Source of the DNA: Sediminibacillus terrae
GTDB lineage: Bacteria > Bacillota > Bacilli > Bacillales > Amphibacillaceae
Assembly: GCF_009602435.1 (NCBI RefSeq)
Contig: NZ_VZDQ01000021.1
Span: 545,992-609,991, forward strand
Direction: 5' to 3'
DNA length: 64,000 nt
Part shown: in pieces, positions 26,717-35,008 of the stretch
Numbering within the stretch: the stretch's first letter is position 1
Layout: each line of letters starts with the position of its first letter
Made by a program: the position numbers and the translations under genes
Notes under the pieces: model-generated
The model's database searches: none
Seen by the model: the letters and a program-made list of their open reading frames with translations, nothing else
Told to the model about the DNA's origin: nothing

Positions 26717-27466
26717 GTGAAAACGCTAGTGTATGCCCATCGCGGCGCTAGTAAACTGGCTCCCGAGAACACCATGCCCGCTTTTCAGCTTGCCTATGAA
26801 ATGGGTGCGGAAGGCATCGAGACAGATGTCCAGTTATCCAAGGACGGCATCCCTGTTCTGATTCATGATGAGTCGGTGAAGAGAACGACTAACGCCGTCG
26901 GCTTTGTCCAAGATTATACATTCGAACAGCTGCAAAAGCTAGATGCTGGCTCGTGGTTATCAGAAAAATTCGAAAATACCCCGATTATTTCGTTGGAAGA
27001 ATTCCTTATCTGGGCTCAGCCAAAGCAGCTTCAATTAAATATTGAATTGAAAAACAACGTAATTGACTATGACCATATGGAAAAAAAAGTCTACGACTTG
27101 TTATGCAAATATAAACTCGTCAATCGAACGACGATTTCCAGTTTCAATCCAGTCAGCATCGCACGGTTCAAGCAAATCGATAGTAAAATTGCAACTGCTC
27201 TGTTAACATCTCAGAGAATAAATGGACTGGTCGATTATACGGCAGGACTTGGAGCGAAAGCCTTACATATTAAATACCGTTTACTGAACAGTAAGGTGGT
27301 CGAACAGTGCCGGGAGAATGATATGAGACTCCGTATTTATACAATAAATCGTAGTGGAGCAATGAAAAAGTGTTACCAACTGAAAGTTGACGCTATTTTC
27401 ACAGATCTCCCCGATAAAGCAATCGAACAGCGCCGCTTATTCGGGCAAATGAATCAACAAAATTAA
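26717..27466 (+). CDS. Glycerophosphodiester phosphodiesterase
   Basis: A cytoplasmic GDPD of about 249 residues, which releases glycerol-3-phosphate from glycerophosphodiesters. Catalytic motif YAHRGASKLAPENTMPAF at the N-terminus, metal/active residues in IETDVQLSKDGIPVLIHDE, and ELKNN in mid-protein. The GTG at 26717 is preferred, as GAGGTG lies just upstream; a GTG three codons earlier overlaps that site. It is divergent from the M20 gene and is followed by namA. Confidence 0.86.
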   Translation: MKTLVYAHRGASKLAPENTMPAFQLAYEMGAEGIETDVQLSKDGIPVLIHDESVKRTTNAVGFVQDYTFEQLQKLDAGSWLSEKFENTPIISLEEFLIWAQPKQLQLNIELKNNVIDYDHMEKKVYDLLCKYKLVNRTTISSFNPVSIARFKQIDSKIATALLTSQRINGLVDYTAGLGAKALHIKYRLLNSKVVEQCRENDMRLRIYTINRSGAMKKCYQLKVDAIFTDLPDKAIEQRRLFGQMNQQN

Positions 27467-27487
27467 ATCAATCGGGAGGTTTAAATA

Positions 27488-28507
27488 ATGTCTACCAAGC
27501 TTTTTACCCCTATTACATTCAAGGAAGTCACCTTAAAAAACAGAATCGTCATGTCTCCGATGTGCATGTATTCGTGTGAACCAGAAGATGGAACCGTCCA
27601 GCCTTTCCATATCGCCCATTATGAATCCAGAGCTGCTGGACAAGCGGGATTGGTGATGGTAGAAGCCACTGCCGTCCAACAAGCTGGACGTATTTCCGCC
27701 AAAGACTTGGGTATCTGGGAAGACGGCCATATCGAAGGACTGAAAAAAATCAGCGACAGGGTCCATGCACATGGCGGAAAAAGCAGCATTCAACTGGCAC
27801 ATGCCGGAAGAAAGGCTGAGGACGAAGAAAAAAGTTATAGTGCCAGTGCACTTGCTTTCAATGAAAGCTATCAAACCCCTGTGAAAATGAGCATGCAAGA
27901 TATCGCCGATACAGTGGAAGCCTTCAAACAAGGTGCAAGCAGAGCGAAACAAGCCGGATTCGATATCATTGAACTACACGCTGCACACGGTTATTTGATC
28001 AATCAGTTTTTATCCCCTTTGACCAATAACCGGAACGACCAATATGGTGGAAATAGCGAAAATCGGTACCGTATTTTGGAGGAAATCATTGAGGCGGTAA
28101 AAACGGTCTGGGATGGTCCGATTTTTGTACGAATTTCTGCTAACGAATATGCAGAAGGCGGCAACTCCATGGAAGACTTTGTTTATTTTGCAGAACAGAT
28201 GAAGAAGCAAGGAATCGATTTGATCGACTGCAGTTCAGGCGGAGTCGTACCTGCCAAAATCACTGCATATCCGGGCTACCAAATTCCGGGCGCTGACACG
28301 ATCAAGCATCAGGCGGATATTCCCACAGGTGCTGTAGGATTGATTACAACGGGAATCCAGGCTGAAGAAATTTTGCAAAACGATCGGGCAGACTTGATTT
28401 TTCTTGCCCGTGCACTATTAAGAAACCCATACTGGCCTAAGGCTGCTGCCGATGAATTAGGCTATACGATCGAAGCACCAATACAATATCAACGCGGCTG
28501 GAGGTAA
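27488..28507 (+). CDS. namA: NADPH dehydrogenase NamA (Old Yellow Enzyme family)
   Basis: An FMN enzyme that reduces activated alkenes, quinones and nitro compounds with NADPH; B. subtilis YqjM is the model. It has 339 residues. The redox-tuning Cys lies in [11 protein letters not shown] (about residue 26), substrate-binding His pair in [16 protein letters not shown], and FMN phosphate contacts in GLITTGIQ and [19 protein letters not shown] is seven bases upstream of the ATG. It is 20 bases from the GDPD gene and 15 from rnz. Confidence 0.93.
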   Translation: MSTKLFTPITFKEVTLKNRIVMSPMCMYSCEPEDGTVQPFHIAHYESRAAGQAGLVMVEATAVQQAGRISAKDLGIWEDGHIEGLKKISDRVHAHGGKSSIQLAHAGRKAEDEEKSYSASALAFNESYQTPVKMSMQDIADTVEAFKQGASRAKQAGFDIIELHAAHGYLINQFLSPLTNNRNDQYGGNSENRYRILEEIIEAVKTVWDGPIFVRISANEYAEGGNSMEDFVYFAEQMKKQGIDLIDCSSGGVVPAKITAYPGYQIPGADTIKHQADIPTGAVGLITTGIQAEEILQNDRADLIFLARALLRNPYWPKAAADELGYTIEAPIQYQRGWR

Positions 28508-28522
28508 GTTGGGAGGAATATC

Positions 28523-29446
28523 ATGGATGTAATATTTTTAGGAACAGGGGCAGGCCTGCCTTCGAAAGAAAGAAATGTATCGTCCATTGCTCTGCGCATG
28601 TTGCAGGAGATGCAAAGCATCTGGCTTTTTGACTGCGGGGAAGCAACTCAGCATCAAATTCTGCATACACCGATCAAACCCAGGAAGATAGACAAAATAT
28701 TTATTACACATTTACATGGAGATCATATATATGGGCTGCCAGGCATGTTAAGCAGCAGATCCTTTCAAAGCGGAGAAACACCCGTGACGATTTTCGGACC
28801 GAAGGGGCTCAAGGAATTCATCGAAACAAGCTTGCGTGTGAGCGGCACGACCCTTACGTATCCGTTAGTCGTGGAAGAAGTCAGCGAAGGGCTGCTATTT
28901 GAAAATGAATTGTTTCAGGTCACAGCCAAAAAATTGGCCCATGGCATAGACAGTTTCGGATACCGTGTTACAGAAAAAAAACGTCCAGGGGAATTGCAGC
29001 CAGCAAAACTAAAAGCTGCCGGTATCGAGCCAGGTCCCGTCTATCGACAAATCAAAGAAAAAGAACAGATAACCTTGGCGGATGGAAGAATAATCTTTCG
29101 AAATGATTTTATCGGTCCCGAGAAACCGGGACGCACCATCACCATTCTCGGAGACACAAGGTACCTTCCAGAATTAAAAACTTTTGCACAAGGTTCGGAT
29201 TTGTTAATCCATGAAGCGACCTTCAAAGGGGACGATGAAGCCTTAGCGTTTGACTATTTTCATTCCACCACCCGACAGGCGGCCAGGCTTGCGAAAGCAG
29301 CTGCTGTTGATAAACTTGTTATGACCCATATTTCATCCCGTTATCAAGCCGATATGCTGGAGCAACTGCTAGAGGAAGCGAGAGAGATATTTCCAAACAC
29401 TGCTCTGGCACAAGACTTTTATCAAGAAGAAATTCCACAAAAATAA
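28523..29446 (+). CDS. rnz: Ribonuclease Z
   Basis: RNase Z cuts the 3' trailer of tRNA precursors that lack an encoded CCA. It has 307 residues. Phosphodiesterase motif [15 protein letters not shown] (about 58-72), PxKxx-type loop at [12 protein letters not shown], and metal ligands in ILGDTRY, HEATF and MTHIS. It lies downstream of namA, as in B. subtilis (yqjK), and ends with an intrinsic terminator. Confidence 0.96.
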   Translation: MDVIFLGTGAGLPSKERNVSSIALRMLQEMQSIWLFDCGEATQHQILHTPIKPRKIDKIFITHLHGDHIYGLPGMLSSRSFQSGETPVTIFGPKGLKEFIETSLRVSGTTLTYPLVVEEVSEGLLFENELFQVTAKKLAHGIDSFGYRVTEKKRPGELQPAKLKAAGIEPGPVYRQIKEKEQITLADGRIIFRNDFIGPEKPGRTITILGDTRYLPELKTFAQGSDLLIHEATFKGDDEALAFDYFHSTTRQAARLAKAAAVDKLVMTHISSRYQADMLEQLLEEAREIFPNTALAQDFYQEEIPQK

Positions 29447-29449
29447 AAA

Positions 29450-29501
29450 GCACGTTAGGGAACGTGAATGATAATCAACCTCCCTAACGTGCCTATTTTT
29501 T
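29450..29501 (+). terminator. Intrinsic terminator of the GDPD-namA-rnz operon
   Basis: GCACGTTAGGGA (29450-29461) pairs with TCCCTAACGTGC (29481-29492), followed by ATTTTTT. Confidence 0.88.
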
Positions 29502-29576
29502 GATTATGTGAGCGTTTTCGTCCTGATTCCCTCTCCTTCCTTCAAGTTGACAAAGCATTACCCTTGATAAAAAAGT

Positions 29577-29601
29577 GTTTCGCCTACCTTTATATGGGTA
29601 T
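29577..29601 (+). promoter_or_regulatory. Sigma-B promoter
   Basis: GTTTCG, a 13-base spacer and GGGTAT fit the sigma-B consensus (GTTTAA, N12-14, GGGWAW). It lies 65 bases upstream of the 45-residue micropeptide and no other gene is downstream on this strand before polY. Confidence 0.72.
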
Positions 29602-29665
29602 ATAAAGGAGTGAAATAACGATTTATCGAAAAGGATAAACAACTATTGAGAAAGGAAGAAGAAAT

Positions 29666-29803
29666 ATGTGTCAACACTTCAAAGAACATATACATCGAAC
29701 CGGATCGAAAGAAAAACAGTCATACAGCACTACCTGCCAGGAATGTTTTCAGGAGATCTTGAAAAACCCGGAAATTTTGAAAAACATCGATCAAACCGCT
29801 TGA
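29666..29803 (+). CDS. Small Cys-containing protein, probable stress gene
   Basis: A 45-residue soluble protein starting MCQHFKEHIH, then a CxxC pair (TTCQECFQEIL, about residues 24-27) and a basic-acidic helix ending NIDQTA. AAAGGAAG lies eight bases upstream of the ATG. Codon use looks like that of a real gene and the sigma-B promoter at 29577 points at it. I recognise no family. The single CxxC could bind metal or act in redox, but this is a guess. Confidence 0.62.
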   Translation: MCQHFKEHIHRTGSKEKQSYSTTCQECFQEILKNPEILKNIDQTA

Positions 29804-29908
29804 TAAATAAATCGCCAAGCCCGACTTGTAGAGAGACTATCGGTTTTTCTACAAGTTTCTCCCCCGCTTGTAAAGGTATATTATTTATAGGGCCTCGACC
29901 ACCATTTC

Positions 29909-31177
29909 CTATTCTTCGTTTGTCCTGTTCCTATCCCTATAATCATTCAAAAAATCTTTTTGGAAACTGGTCCGCGGTTCAATATCCAGTCCCTTTCCAC
30001 CCAGATTTTTGAAAGGGTTTTTTCCGTATTTTTCAGTCAACTCGTCGATTGTCTTGTAAAGTTTTTCTTTACTCGCTTCTTTTTCATACGTAAATAAATC
30101 AAGCTGCTGCGCAATATCTTTTTTCTCCGCCACATCCTGCACAGTAATACCCAACAATCTAACAGGCTCTTCATTCCAATGTTTTTCAAATAAATCCATG
30201 CTTACTGCCAAAATTTCACTCTCATTATCTGTATAATCCGGGAGTTTTCGGCTTCTCGTTATAGTTTTGTAATCGTGGTATTTGACCATGATTTGAATCC
30301 CCCGCCCTACAGCCTGCTTTCTCTGCATTCTTCTGACTACATTCCTCGTCAAACGGGAAAACAACTGCCTGATTTCTGTATAATCCGTTGTGTCCTCCGG
30401 CAGGGTTTCTGAGCTCCCGATACTCTTGAACTCATGCACCGCATCAGGATCAACTGGACTGGTATCCATACCTTTAGCACGATTCTGCAACCGTTCTCCA
30501 TTTATGCCCAAAATCCGTTTTAGCTGCAAGGCATCAGCTTCTACCAGATCCTTTATGGTGAAAATATTCATTTTATAAAGTTTTTCAGCCGTTTTGCTTC
30601 CAATTCCATACATTTCTTCTATAGCCATGGGCCATAGCTTTGCAGCTAAATCCCTTTTCCGCAAAACTGTTATTCCCATTGGTTTTTTCATATCCGAAGC
30701 CATTTTGGCGAGGAACTTATTTGGCGCTATTCCGATACTGCAGGGCAAATCCAATTCACTCTTTATTCGGTTTTGAATTGATGCAGCGATTTCCAAAGGA
30801 GAACCTAAATGCTGGCAGTCGGTAATATCCATATAGCCCTCATCTATCGACACAGGTTGAACAAAAGAAGTGATGTCTGACAGAATATTAAACATTTCCC
30901 TTGAAGCCGTTCGGTAACGGTCGAAATTCGGCCGCATCACCAATAGCTCCGGACACAGTTTTTTTGCTTCCCATAAGGGCATCGTGGTTTTAACACCTTT
31001 TTTTCTGGCTTCGTAACTGCTGGTAACGATGATCCCTTTCCGTTCTTCCGGATTTCCGGCAATAGCAATGGCCTTTCCTTTCAATGCCGGATTATAAGCC
31101 ATTTCAACGGACGCATAAAAACTGTTCATATCGACGTGAAAGATAACACGTCCTTTTTTGGGATACCATTTCGACAT
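29909..31177 (-). CDS. dinB: Y-family DNA polymerase (DinB/Pol IV, PolY1 type)
   Basis: Translesion polymerase of 422 residues. Catalytic palm motifs: IFHVDMNSFYASVEMA at the N-terminus and QPVSIDEGYMDIT (about 104-116). The finger residues IVTSSYEARKKGVKT are intact. The helix-hairpin-helix GIGSKTAEKLYKM and a beta-clamp-binding motif QLDLF (in AQQLDLFTYE, about residue 363) follow. The ATG at 31177 (MSKWYPKKG) has GAGGGTG six bases upstream. B. subtilis has yqjH here, next to yqjG. A LexA-type box lies in the promoter, so SOS induction is likely. Confidence 0.94.
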   Translation of the reverse strand: MSKWYPKKGRVIFHVDMNSFYASVEMAYNPALKGKAIAIAGNPEERKGIIVTSSYEARKKGVKTTMPLWEAKKLCPELLVMRPNFDRYRTASREMFNILSDITSFVQPVSIDEGYMDITDCQHLGSPLEIAASIQNRIKSELDLPCSIGIAPNKFLAKMASDMKKPMGITVLRKRDLAAKLWPMAIEEMYGIGSKTAEKLYKMNIFTIKDLVEADALQLKRILGINGERLQNRAKGMDTSPVDPDAVHEFKSIGSSETLPEDTTDYTEIRQLFSRLTRNVVRRMQRKQAVGRGIQIMVKYHDYKTITRSRKLPDYTDNESEILAVSMDLFEKHWNEEPVRLLGITVQDVAEKKDIAQQLDLFTYEKEASKEKLYKTIDELTEKYGKNPFKNLGGKGLDIEPRTSFQKDFLNDYRDRNRTNEE

Positions 31178-31194
31178 AACCTTCACCCTCTAAC

Positions 31195-31208
31195 AGAACG
31201 GTTGTTCT
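31195..31208 (-). promoter_or_regulatory. LexA (DinR) box upstream of the Y-family polymerase
   Basis: AGAACGGTTGTTCT has the GAAC-N4-GTTC core of the Bacillus SOS box (consensus CGAACRNRYGTTCG-like), with matching AGAAC/GTTCT arms. It lies just downstream of a TATACT -10 hexamer on the minus strand. Confidence 0.7.
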
Positions 31209-31402
31209 ACTCTTTTTAGTATAGCACATTTTGCCTGGTGCAGACTTCTCTAGCCCATCCGCGGAATATTGTCAATTATTGAAACCCTTTGAAAGGATGG
31301 TTCGTATAAGTTAACAGAAGTAATCAAAATAATAGAGGAAAGAAAAATTGCGAATCATTTATAAGCTCTCCTTACCGGCTCCATTTTGTCACGAAATGTT
31401 CT

Positions 31403-31432
31403 TTGACAAATCGCTTTCAGAGGAGTTTAATA
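31403..31432 (+). promoter_or_regulatory. Sigma-A promoter of mifM-yidC2
   Basis: TTGACA, an 18-base spacer and TTAATA, about 30 bases upstream of the GTG start of the mifM-like ORF. Confidence 0.62.
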
Positions 31433-31463
31433 GAAGTAGTTTGCAAGAAGGAGGTGAATACAC

Positions 31464-31841
31464 GTGTTGATCGAGTTGTTGAATGAGCTGCTGAGTGAGG
31501 CGTCACCGTTTTATTTTTATGTTAGTATGATTCTGGCTATATACTGTGCATTCGGTTTTTCGGTGATGGCCTTTCCTACTTTATCAAAAAGCAGTGAAAT
31601 GGTCACTAGAGATTACCATGCAATCCGGTTTAGACTGCTCCCGGTTGAAAGAAGGTCAACCGAGACAGGTGAAGTAATTACCTGGATAGCTAGAAAAATA
31701 AAAAGAAAAGACGGTCCTGAAGATGATACAGACAACCATTCCTTCTCGTTGTTAAAAGAGAAATATACCATACGAGGAGGACAACAATGGAGAAACATTC
31801 TGTATTCACCAAATTTAAAAAGAGCGGATTCATTCTTATAA
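31464..31841 (+). CDS. mifM: MifM-like translational-arrest leader of yidC2
   Basis: A 125-codon ORF from a GTG with a near-perfect AAGGAGGTGA site six bases upstream. Residues 16-38 are a membrane-span (FYFYVSMILAIYCAFGFSVM). Residues 70-90 contain ITWIARKIKRKDGPEDDTD, which resembles the arrest region of B. subtilis MifM (an I-x-x-W-I stretch followed by an acidic run). In B. subtilis MifM is inserted by YidC1/SpoIIIJ; when insertion fails the ribosome stalls and YidC2 is made. Here the ORF continues past the arrest region and overlaps yidC2 by 55 bases, and the acidic run lies just upstream of the hairpin that hides the yidC2 ribosome site. B. subtilis MifM is about 95 residues, so the C-terminal 30 are extra. 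Assignment rests on position plus motif. Confidence 0.75.
   Translation: MLIELLNELLSEASPFYFYVSMILAIYCAFGFSVMAFPTLSKSSEMVTRDYHAIRFRLLPVERRSTETGEVITWIARKIKRKDGPEDDTDNHSFSLLKEKYTIRGGQQWRNILYSPNLKRADSFL
31740..31781 (+). promoter_or_regulatory. Hairpin masking the yidC2 Shine-Dalgarno
   Basis: CCTTCTCGT (31741-31749) pairs with ACGAGGAGG (31772-31780) with one G-U, plus an outer T-A pair. The 3' arm is the yidC2 ribosome site. A ribosome stalled at codons 85-90 of the upstream ORF (about 31716-31733) would cover the 5' arm and free the site. Confidence 0.72.
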
Positions 31842-32596
31842 CCCTTATGCTGCTTTTGTCTGGCTGCCAAGGTGCTTCGGACGGAAGTTCATCGAGCTGG
31901 TTCCACCATTACTTTGTCGACAGTTTTTCGTATTTGTTAAAGAATGTAGCTTCGTTACTGAACGATAACTATGGGGCCTCGATTATCGTCGTCACTTTGA
32001 TTATCCGTTTAGCATTAATGCCGTTGATGCTGAAACAACAAAAGGGAAGCTATCAAATGCGCGAAAAAATGGCTGTGATGAAGCCGGAACTCGATGCGAT
32101 AAAAGAAAAATATAACAATAAGAGCGATCAGGAATCCAAAACAAAACAGCAACAAGAAATGATGCAGTTATACCAAAAACACGGAATGAATCCTTTCGGT
32201 GCCATCGGCTGTTTACCGTTGATTATTCAGTTTCCGATTTTGATAGGCTTTTATTATGCAATCAGAACGACACCTGAAATAGCTTCACATACTTTTCTAT
32301 GGTTTAACTTAGGGCATACGGATTTAGTCATGCCATTTATTGCTGCAGCGATATACTTTGTTCAATTCAAAGTGACGCAAATCGGTATGGACGCACAGCA
32401 GCGAAAGCAAATGGCTATCATGGGGTTATTATCACCGATAATGATAGGAATCGTCTCCTTTTCAGCGCCGGCAGCATTGCCGTTGTATTGGACAGTCGGC
32501 GGCTTGTTCCTGATATTCCAAACGCTTTTGGCAAAACGACTTTACCAACCAAAACAACCAAAAAAGATTGCCACCGCTGAGCAAACAGTGGAATAG
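31787..32596 (+). CDS. yidC2: Membrane protein insertase YidC2 (YqjG/MisCB type)
   Basis: A YidC/Oxa1 insertase of 269 residues. A lipoprotein signal ends in LLLSGCQGAS (lipobox Cys about residue 27). Five membrane segments follow, with the conserved loop arginine in VTLIIRLALMPLML, an acidic-basic coiled loop (MREKMAVMKPELDAIKEKY) and NPFGAIGCLPLIIQFPILIGFYYAI. GAGGAGG lies just upstream of the ATG, buried in the hairpin described at 31740. In B. subtilis this paralog (yqjG, oxaA2) backs up SpoIIIJ; the same use is inferred here. Confidence 0.95.
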   Translation: MEKHSVFTKFKKSGFILITLMLLLSGCQGASDGSSSSWFHHYFVDSFSYLLKNVASLLNDNYGASIIVVTLIIRLALMPLMLKQQKGSYQMREKMAVMKPELDAIKEKYNNKSDQESKTKQQQEMMQLYQKHGMNPFGAIGCLPLIIQFPILIGFYYAIRTTPEIASHTFLWFNLGHTDLVMPFIAAAIYFVQFKVTQIGMDAQQRKQMAIMGLLSPIMIGIVSFSAPAALPLYWTVGGLFLIFQTLLAKRLYQPKQPKKIATAEQTVE

Positions 32597-32636
32597 TCAT
32601 GAAAAGTGGCCAGGACAAAAGCATGGCCGCCAAAGC

Positions 32637-32682
32637 AAAAACCGAGCGAATTCTAACTGCCATTAAATTCGCTCGGTTTTTA
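32637..32682 (+). terminator. Intrinsic terminator of mifM-yidC2
   Basis: AAAACCGAGCGAATT pairs with AATTCGCTCGGTTTT (perfect 15 bp), with a T at the end. A variant of the CCGAACGA stem seen at 12751 and 22031. Confidence 0.85.
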
Positions 32683-32734
32683 GTTGTATATTCTCTTTTA
32701 ATCCTGTTGTTTGATGCGTGCTTCGAATCGCTAC

Positions 32735-32848
32735 GGCAAGATACTACGCGTTCCACGGGCACGGCTTCAACTTCCTCAGAAAGCACCAACCGCTTTCTTG
32801 CGGGATTTTCAGCTCGTGCTGTTCCCGTAGGAGTCTCCGTATCTTGCC
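32735..32848 (-). repeat. Dispersed repeat family A, copy A3
   Basis: A 114-base unit bounded by a perfect inverted repeat GGCAAGATAC (32735-32744) / GTATCTTGCC (32839-32848). The internal CAGCTCGTGCTGTTCCCG and GGAGTCTCC are the reverse of the core in copy A2. The flanks (ATCGCTAC / CGCTACG) extend the pairing. Confidence 0.8.
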
Positions 32849-33094
32849 TTCGCTACGTTTTCGTGGGCTGATGTCCATATGATAATGACAAGATGGACCG
32901 TATTCTTCTATTGGTTGATAGGTATCTAAACAGAGACGAAGATGAAAAATCAGCATGGGGTTCCTTTATTCTTTGGAAATTGGAGAATAGCATAAAAAAG
33001 ACGGTTTCCATGCAACTCAGCTTTCTACCTGTAACGGCAATAGGCAAAGCGGAAATCACGCCAGAAGAGAAACGATCTTCATTCAATGGAGACA

Positions 33095-33190
33095 AGGTAC
33101 ATAGACTCCTGCGGAAAAACGGGCGGCCGAGACCCCACAGCGGGCTTCGCGAGGAGGCTCGGGCGTTCGTTCGCGGAAAGCGAGTTTATT
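33095..33190 (+). repeat. Dispersed repeat family A, copy A4
   Basis: Starts GACTCCTGCGGAAAAACGGG and ends near TTCGCGGAAAGCGAG, with a GC-rich middle (GAGACCCCACAGCGGGC, GAGGAGGCTCGGGCG). It matches the ends of copy A2 in orientation. Confidence 0.72.
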
Positions 33191-33622
33191 TCCTCTGCGG
33201 TCTGAGTAAAATAGCTTTTTATAGAATGAACCTTTTGATAAAGAAAGGGTGGAAGTAAAATCACACCACCACATGTGACAGAGAACCTACCTTCATCGCA
33301 ACATTCTCCCCTCCCCTTCTTTCACGTCGCTTTTTCATAGCAGAACACCTTCATTTGTATCTGTTAATACTTTAACTGCATGGCTGTTTAGCTGGTTTTG
33401 CAAAAGCCGTAGCCACGTTCGTTTTTAAACAGATGTCAAGCAGCTAATAAGCCAAAGCAATTTATCTTGTCACACATAAAATGCTCTTTCCTCTTATTTG
33501 TACAATCTTTCAATTTCTCCTGCAGGCAAGAGGATGATTTTCCTCAAAATGCCTACAATAAAGTTAAACATGCTTAACCTGCCGTTAAGACAACCTGAAA
33601 AATAAAGGAGGATGATGGATAG

Positions 33623-34510
33623 ATGAAGAAATCGTTTATCACTATTTTATTAGGAGTCACCTTGTTCTTAGCAGCTTGTGGGGAAGAAGGTTCGGACGAG
33701 AATACAGAACAACAAACAAACGATGAATCACAAGGGGACAAGGGCACCATTTCCATCGGGATGAATAACTGGGCAGAGAACGTGGCGGTCTCCAACATGT
33801 GGAAAATCATCCTGGAAGACAAAGGGTACAACGTCGAGTTGACCTCTGTTGAAAAAGCGTTTCTCTATGAAGCCCTTTCTGCCGGTGATTTGGACATTGG
33901 AATGGAGATTTGGCTGCCAAATACAGATCAGGCATACTATAACAAGTACAAGGATGAAATCGATTGGCGGGAAAATTGGTACGAAGGTACTGATTTAGCA
34001 CTCGTCGTGCCGAAATATATGGAAGACGTCAACAGCATCGAAGATCTGAATAATCACAAAGAAGAATTCGATTCCCAAATAGTAGGCATTGACGCCGGAG
34101 CAAGCATTATGTCGTTGACTGAGGAAGTAATCGATACGTACGGTCTAGATTATGAACTTGCAAGTTCCTCCGAGCCTACTATGCTGACCGAACTGCAAAA
34201 CAACATTGAAAATGAAAACCCCGTAGTAGTTACCCTTTGGAAACCACATTGGGCTTTTTCCGAGATGGATTTAAAAATACTCGAGGATCCGCAAAATGTG
34301 TATGGAGAAGCAGAAAACATTTCCTATGCTGCCAGAAAAGGACTTGAAGAAGATCAGCCAGAGGTAGTTAAATGGTTCGATCAATTCGAACTCAATGATC
34401 AACAATTAGGAAGCCTGATGGCTACAATAAAGGAGGCTGAATCAGAAGAAGACGGAGCACAAGCCTGGATCGACCAACATCAAGAGTTAATAGATAAATG
34501 GACGGAATAA
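33623..34510 (+). CDS. OpuAC-type glycine betaine/compatible-solute-binding lipoprotein
   Basis: A substrate-binding protein of 295 residues. Signal peptide with lipobox (LFLAACGEE, Cys about 20), then an acidic linker and the QAT-family domain: ISIGMNNWAENVAVSNMWKI, DIGMEIWLPNTDQ and VVVTLWKPHWAFSEMDLKIL; the aromatic residues (Trp in WLPN, WKPHWAF) could form the cage for a quaternary ammonium group. No permease or ATPase is next to it, so it is an orphan or works with a transporter elsewhere. AGGAGG lies upstream. Confidence 0.87.
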   Translation: MKKSFITILLGVTLFLAACGEEGSDENTEQQTNDESQGDKGTISIGMNNWAENVAVSNMWKIILEDKGYNVELTSVEKAFLYEALSAGDLDIGMEIWLPNTDQAYYNKYKDEIDWRENWYEGTDLALVVPKYMEDVNSIEDLNNHKEEFDSQIVGIDAGASIMSLTEEVIDTYGLDYELASSSEPTMLTELQNNIENENPVVVTLWKPHWAFSEMDLKILEDPQNVYGEAENISYAARKGLEEDQPEVVKWFDQFELNDQQLGSLMATIKEAESEEDGAQAWIDQHQELIDKWTE

Positions 34511-34515
34511 AAAGA

Positions 34516-34564
34516 CAAGAAACCGCGGCACATCTTTTACAGCGTGTCACGGTTTCTTGCTTTT
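34516..34564 (+). terminator. Terminator of the OpuAC-like gene
   Basis: CAAGAAACCG (34516-34525) pairs with CGGTTTCTTG (34550-34559), followed by CTTTT. It lies between convergent genes and could serve both. Confidence 0.7.
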
Positions 34565-34570
34565 ACGACC

Positions 34571-34930
34571 TCATTGTTCCTGCAGCCAATCCCATGCTTC
34601 GGAAAGTTGATCCTTGTCAAATTGCCTTACGGAAATACCCGGTAAATACTTTCCGATTTTTGCAAATGACTCTACGCCGTCTTTAGCTGTCACCACGGCG
34701 AATTTATCGAATTGTTCCCAATGTTTTGCGTCAAATTTCATCCCTTCTGCCATACCTTTCAGGGAAGAGCCTTCTATATCGTGAATCACGGCCAAAACGT
34801 TAAACGAATCGCCTTCAGGAAATTCCTCTTTTACATGTTCTTCCAAACGTTTCGCATCCTCTTTCGTTGCCTCTCCCGAGAACTGAACAGCGATCGTCTT
34901 TTCATCCTGGCTCGGCAGAATTGATAACAT
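34571..34930 (-). CDS. SpoIIAA/STAS-like protein (PF11964-type)
   Basis: A 119-residue protein of the SpoIIAA-like/STAS-SEC14 type: VQFSGEATKEDAKRLEEHV, then VLAVIHDIEGSSLKGMAEGMKFD and FAVVTAKDGVESFAKIGKY. No transmembrane segment or signal peptide. A sigma-B promoter lies directly upstream, so a general-stress role is likely; the partner is unknown. RBS GGGTGGG region precedes the ATG. Confidence 0.78.
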   Translation of the reverse strand: MLSILPSQDEKTIAVQFSGEATKEDAKRLEEHVKEEFPEGDSFNVLAVIHDIEGSSLKGMAEGMKFDAKHWEQFDKFAVVTAKDGVESFAKIGKYLPGISVRQFDKDQLSEAWDWLQEQ

Positions 34931-34967
34931 GGAAACCCACCCTTCTTTTCGTGCTTTTTATTTGATT

Positions 34968-34993
34968 TACCCATTGAAAAGAACTTTCAAACA
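34968..34993 (-). promoter_or_regulatory. Sigma-B promoter of the STAS-like gene
   Basis: On the minus strand GTTTGA, a 14-base spacer and GGGTAA fit the sigma-B consensus, about 40 bases from the start codon. Confidence 0.75.
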
Positions 34994-35008
34994 ATAAATC
35001 ACAGGTAC

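Larger units (their letters stand above)
32683..33622. other. Gene-free region with two dispersed repeats
   Basis: About 940 bases without a convincing gene. It contains repeat copies A3 (32735-32848) and A4 (33095-33190). Plus-strand frames at 32599-32871 and 32893-33258 run through the repeats, lack ribosome sites or families, and are rejected. From 33200 to 33600 I see nothing definable. Confidence 0.65.

Noticed and set aside
32599..32871. 90-codon plus frame after yidC2
   Set aside because: Starts inside the yidC2 terminator region and reads through repeat A3.
32893..33258. 121-codon plus frame between yidC2 and the OpuAC-like gene
   Set aside because: Its second half is repeat A4 and there is no ribosome site or known family.
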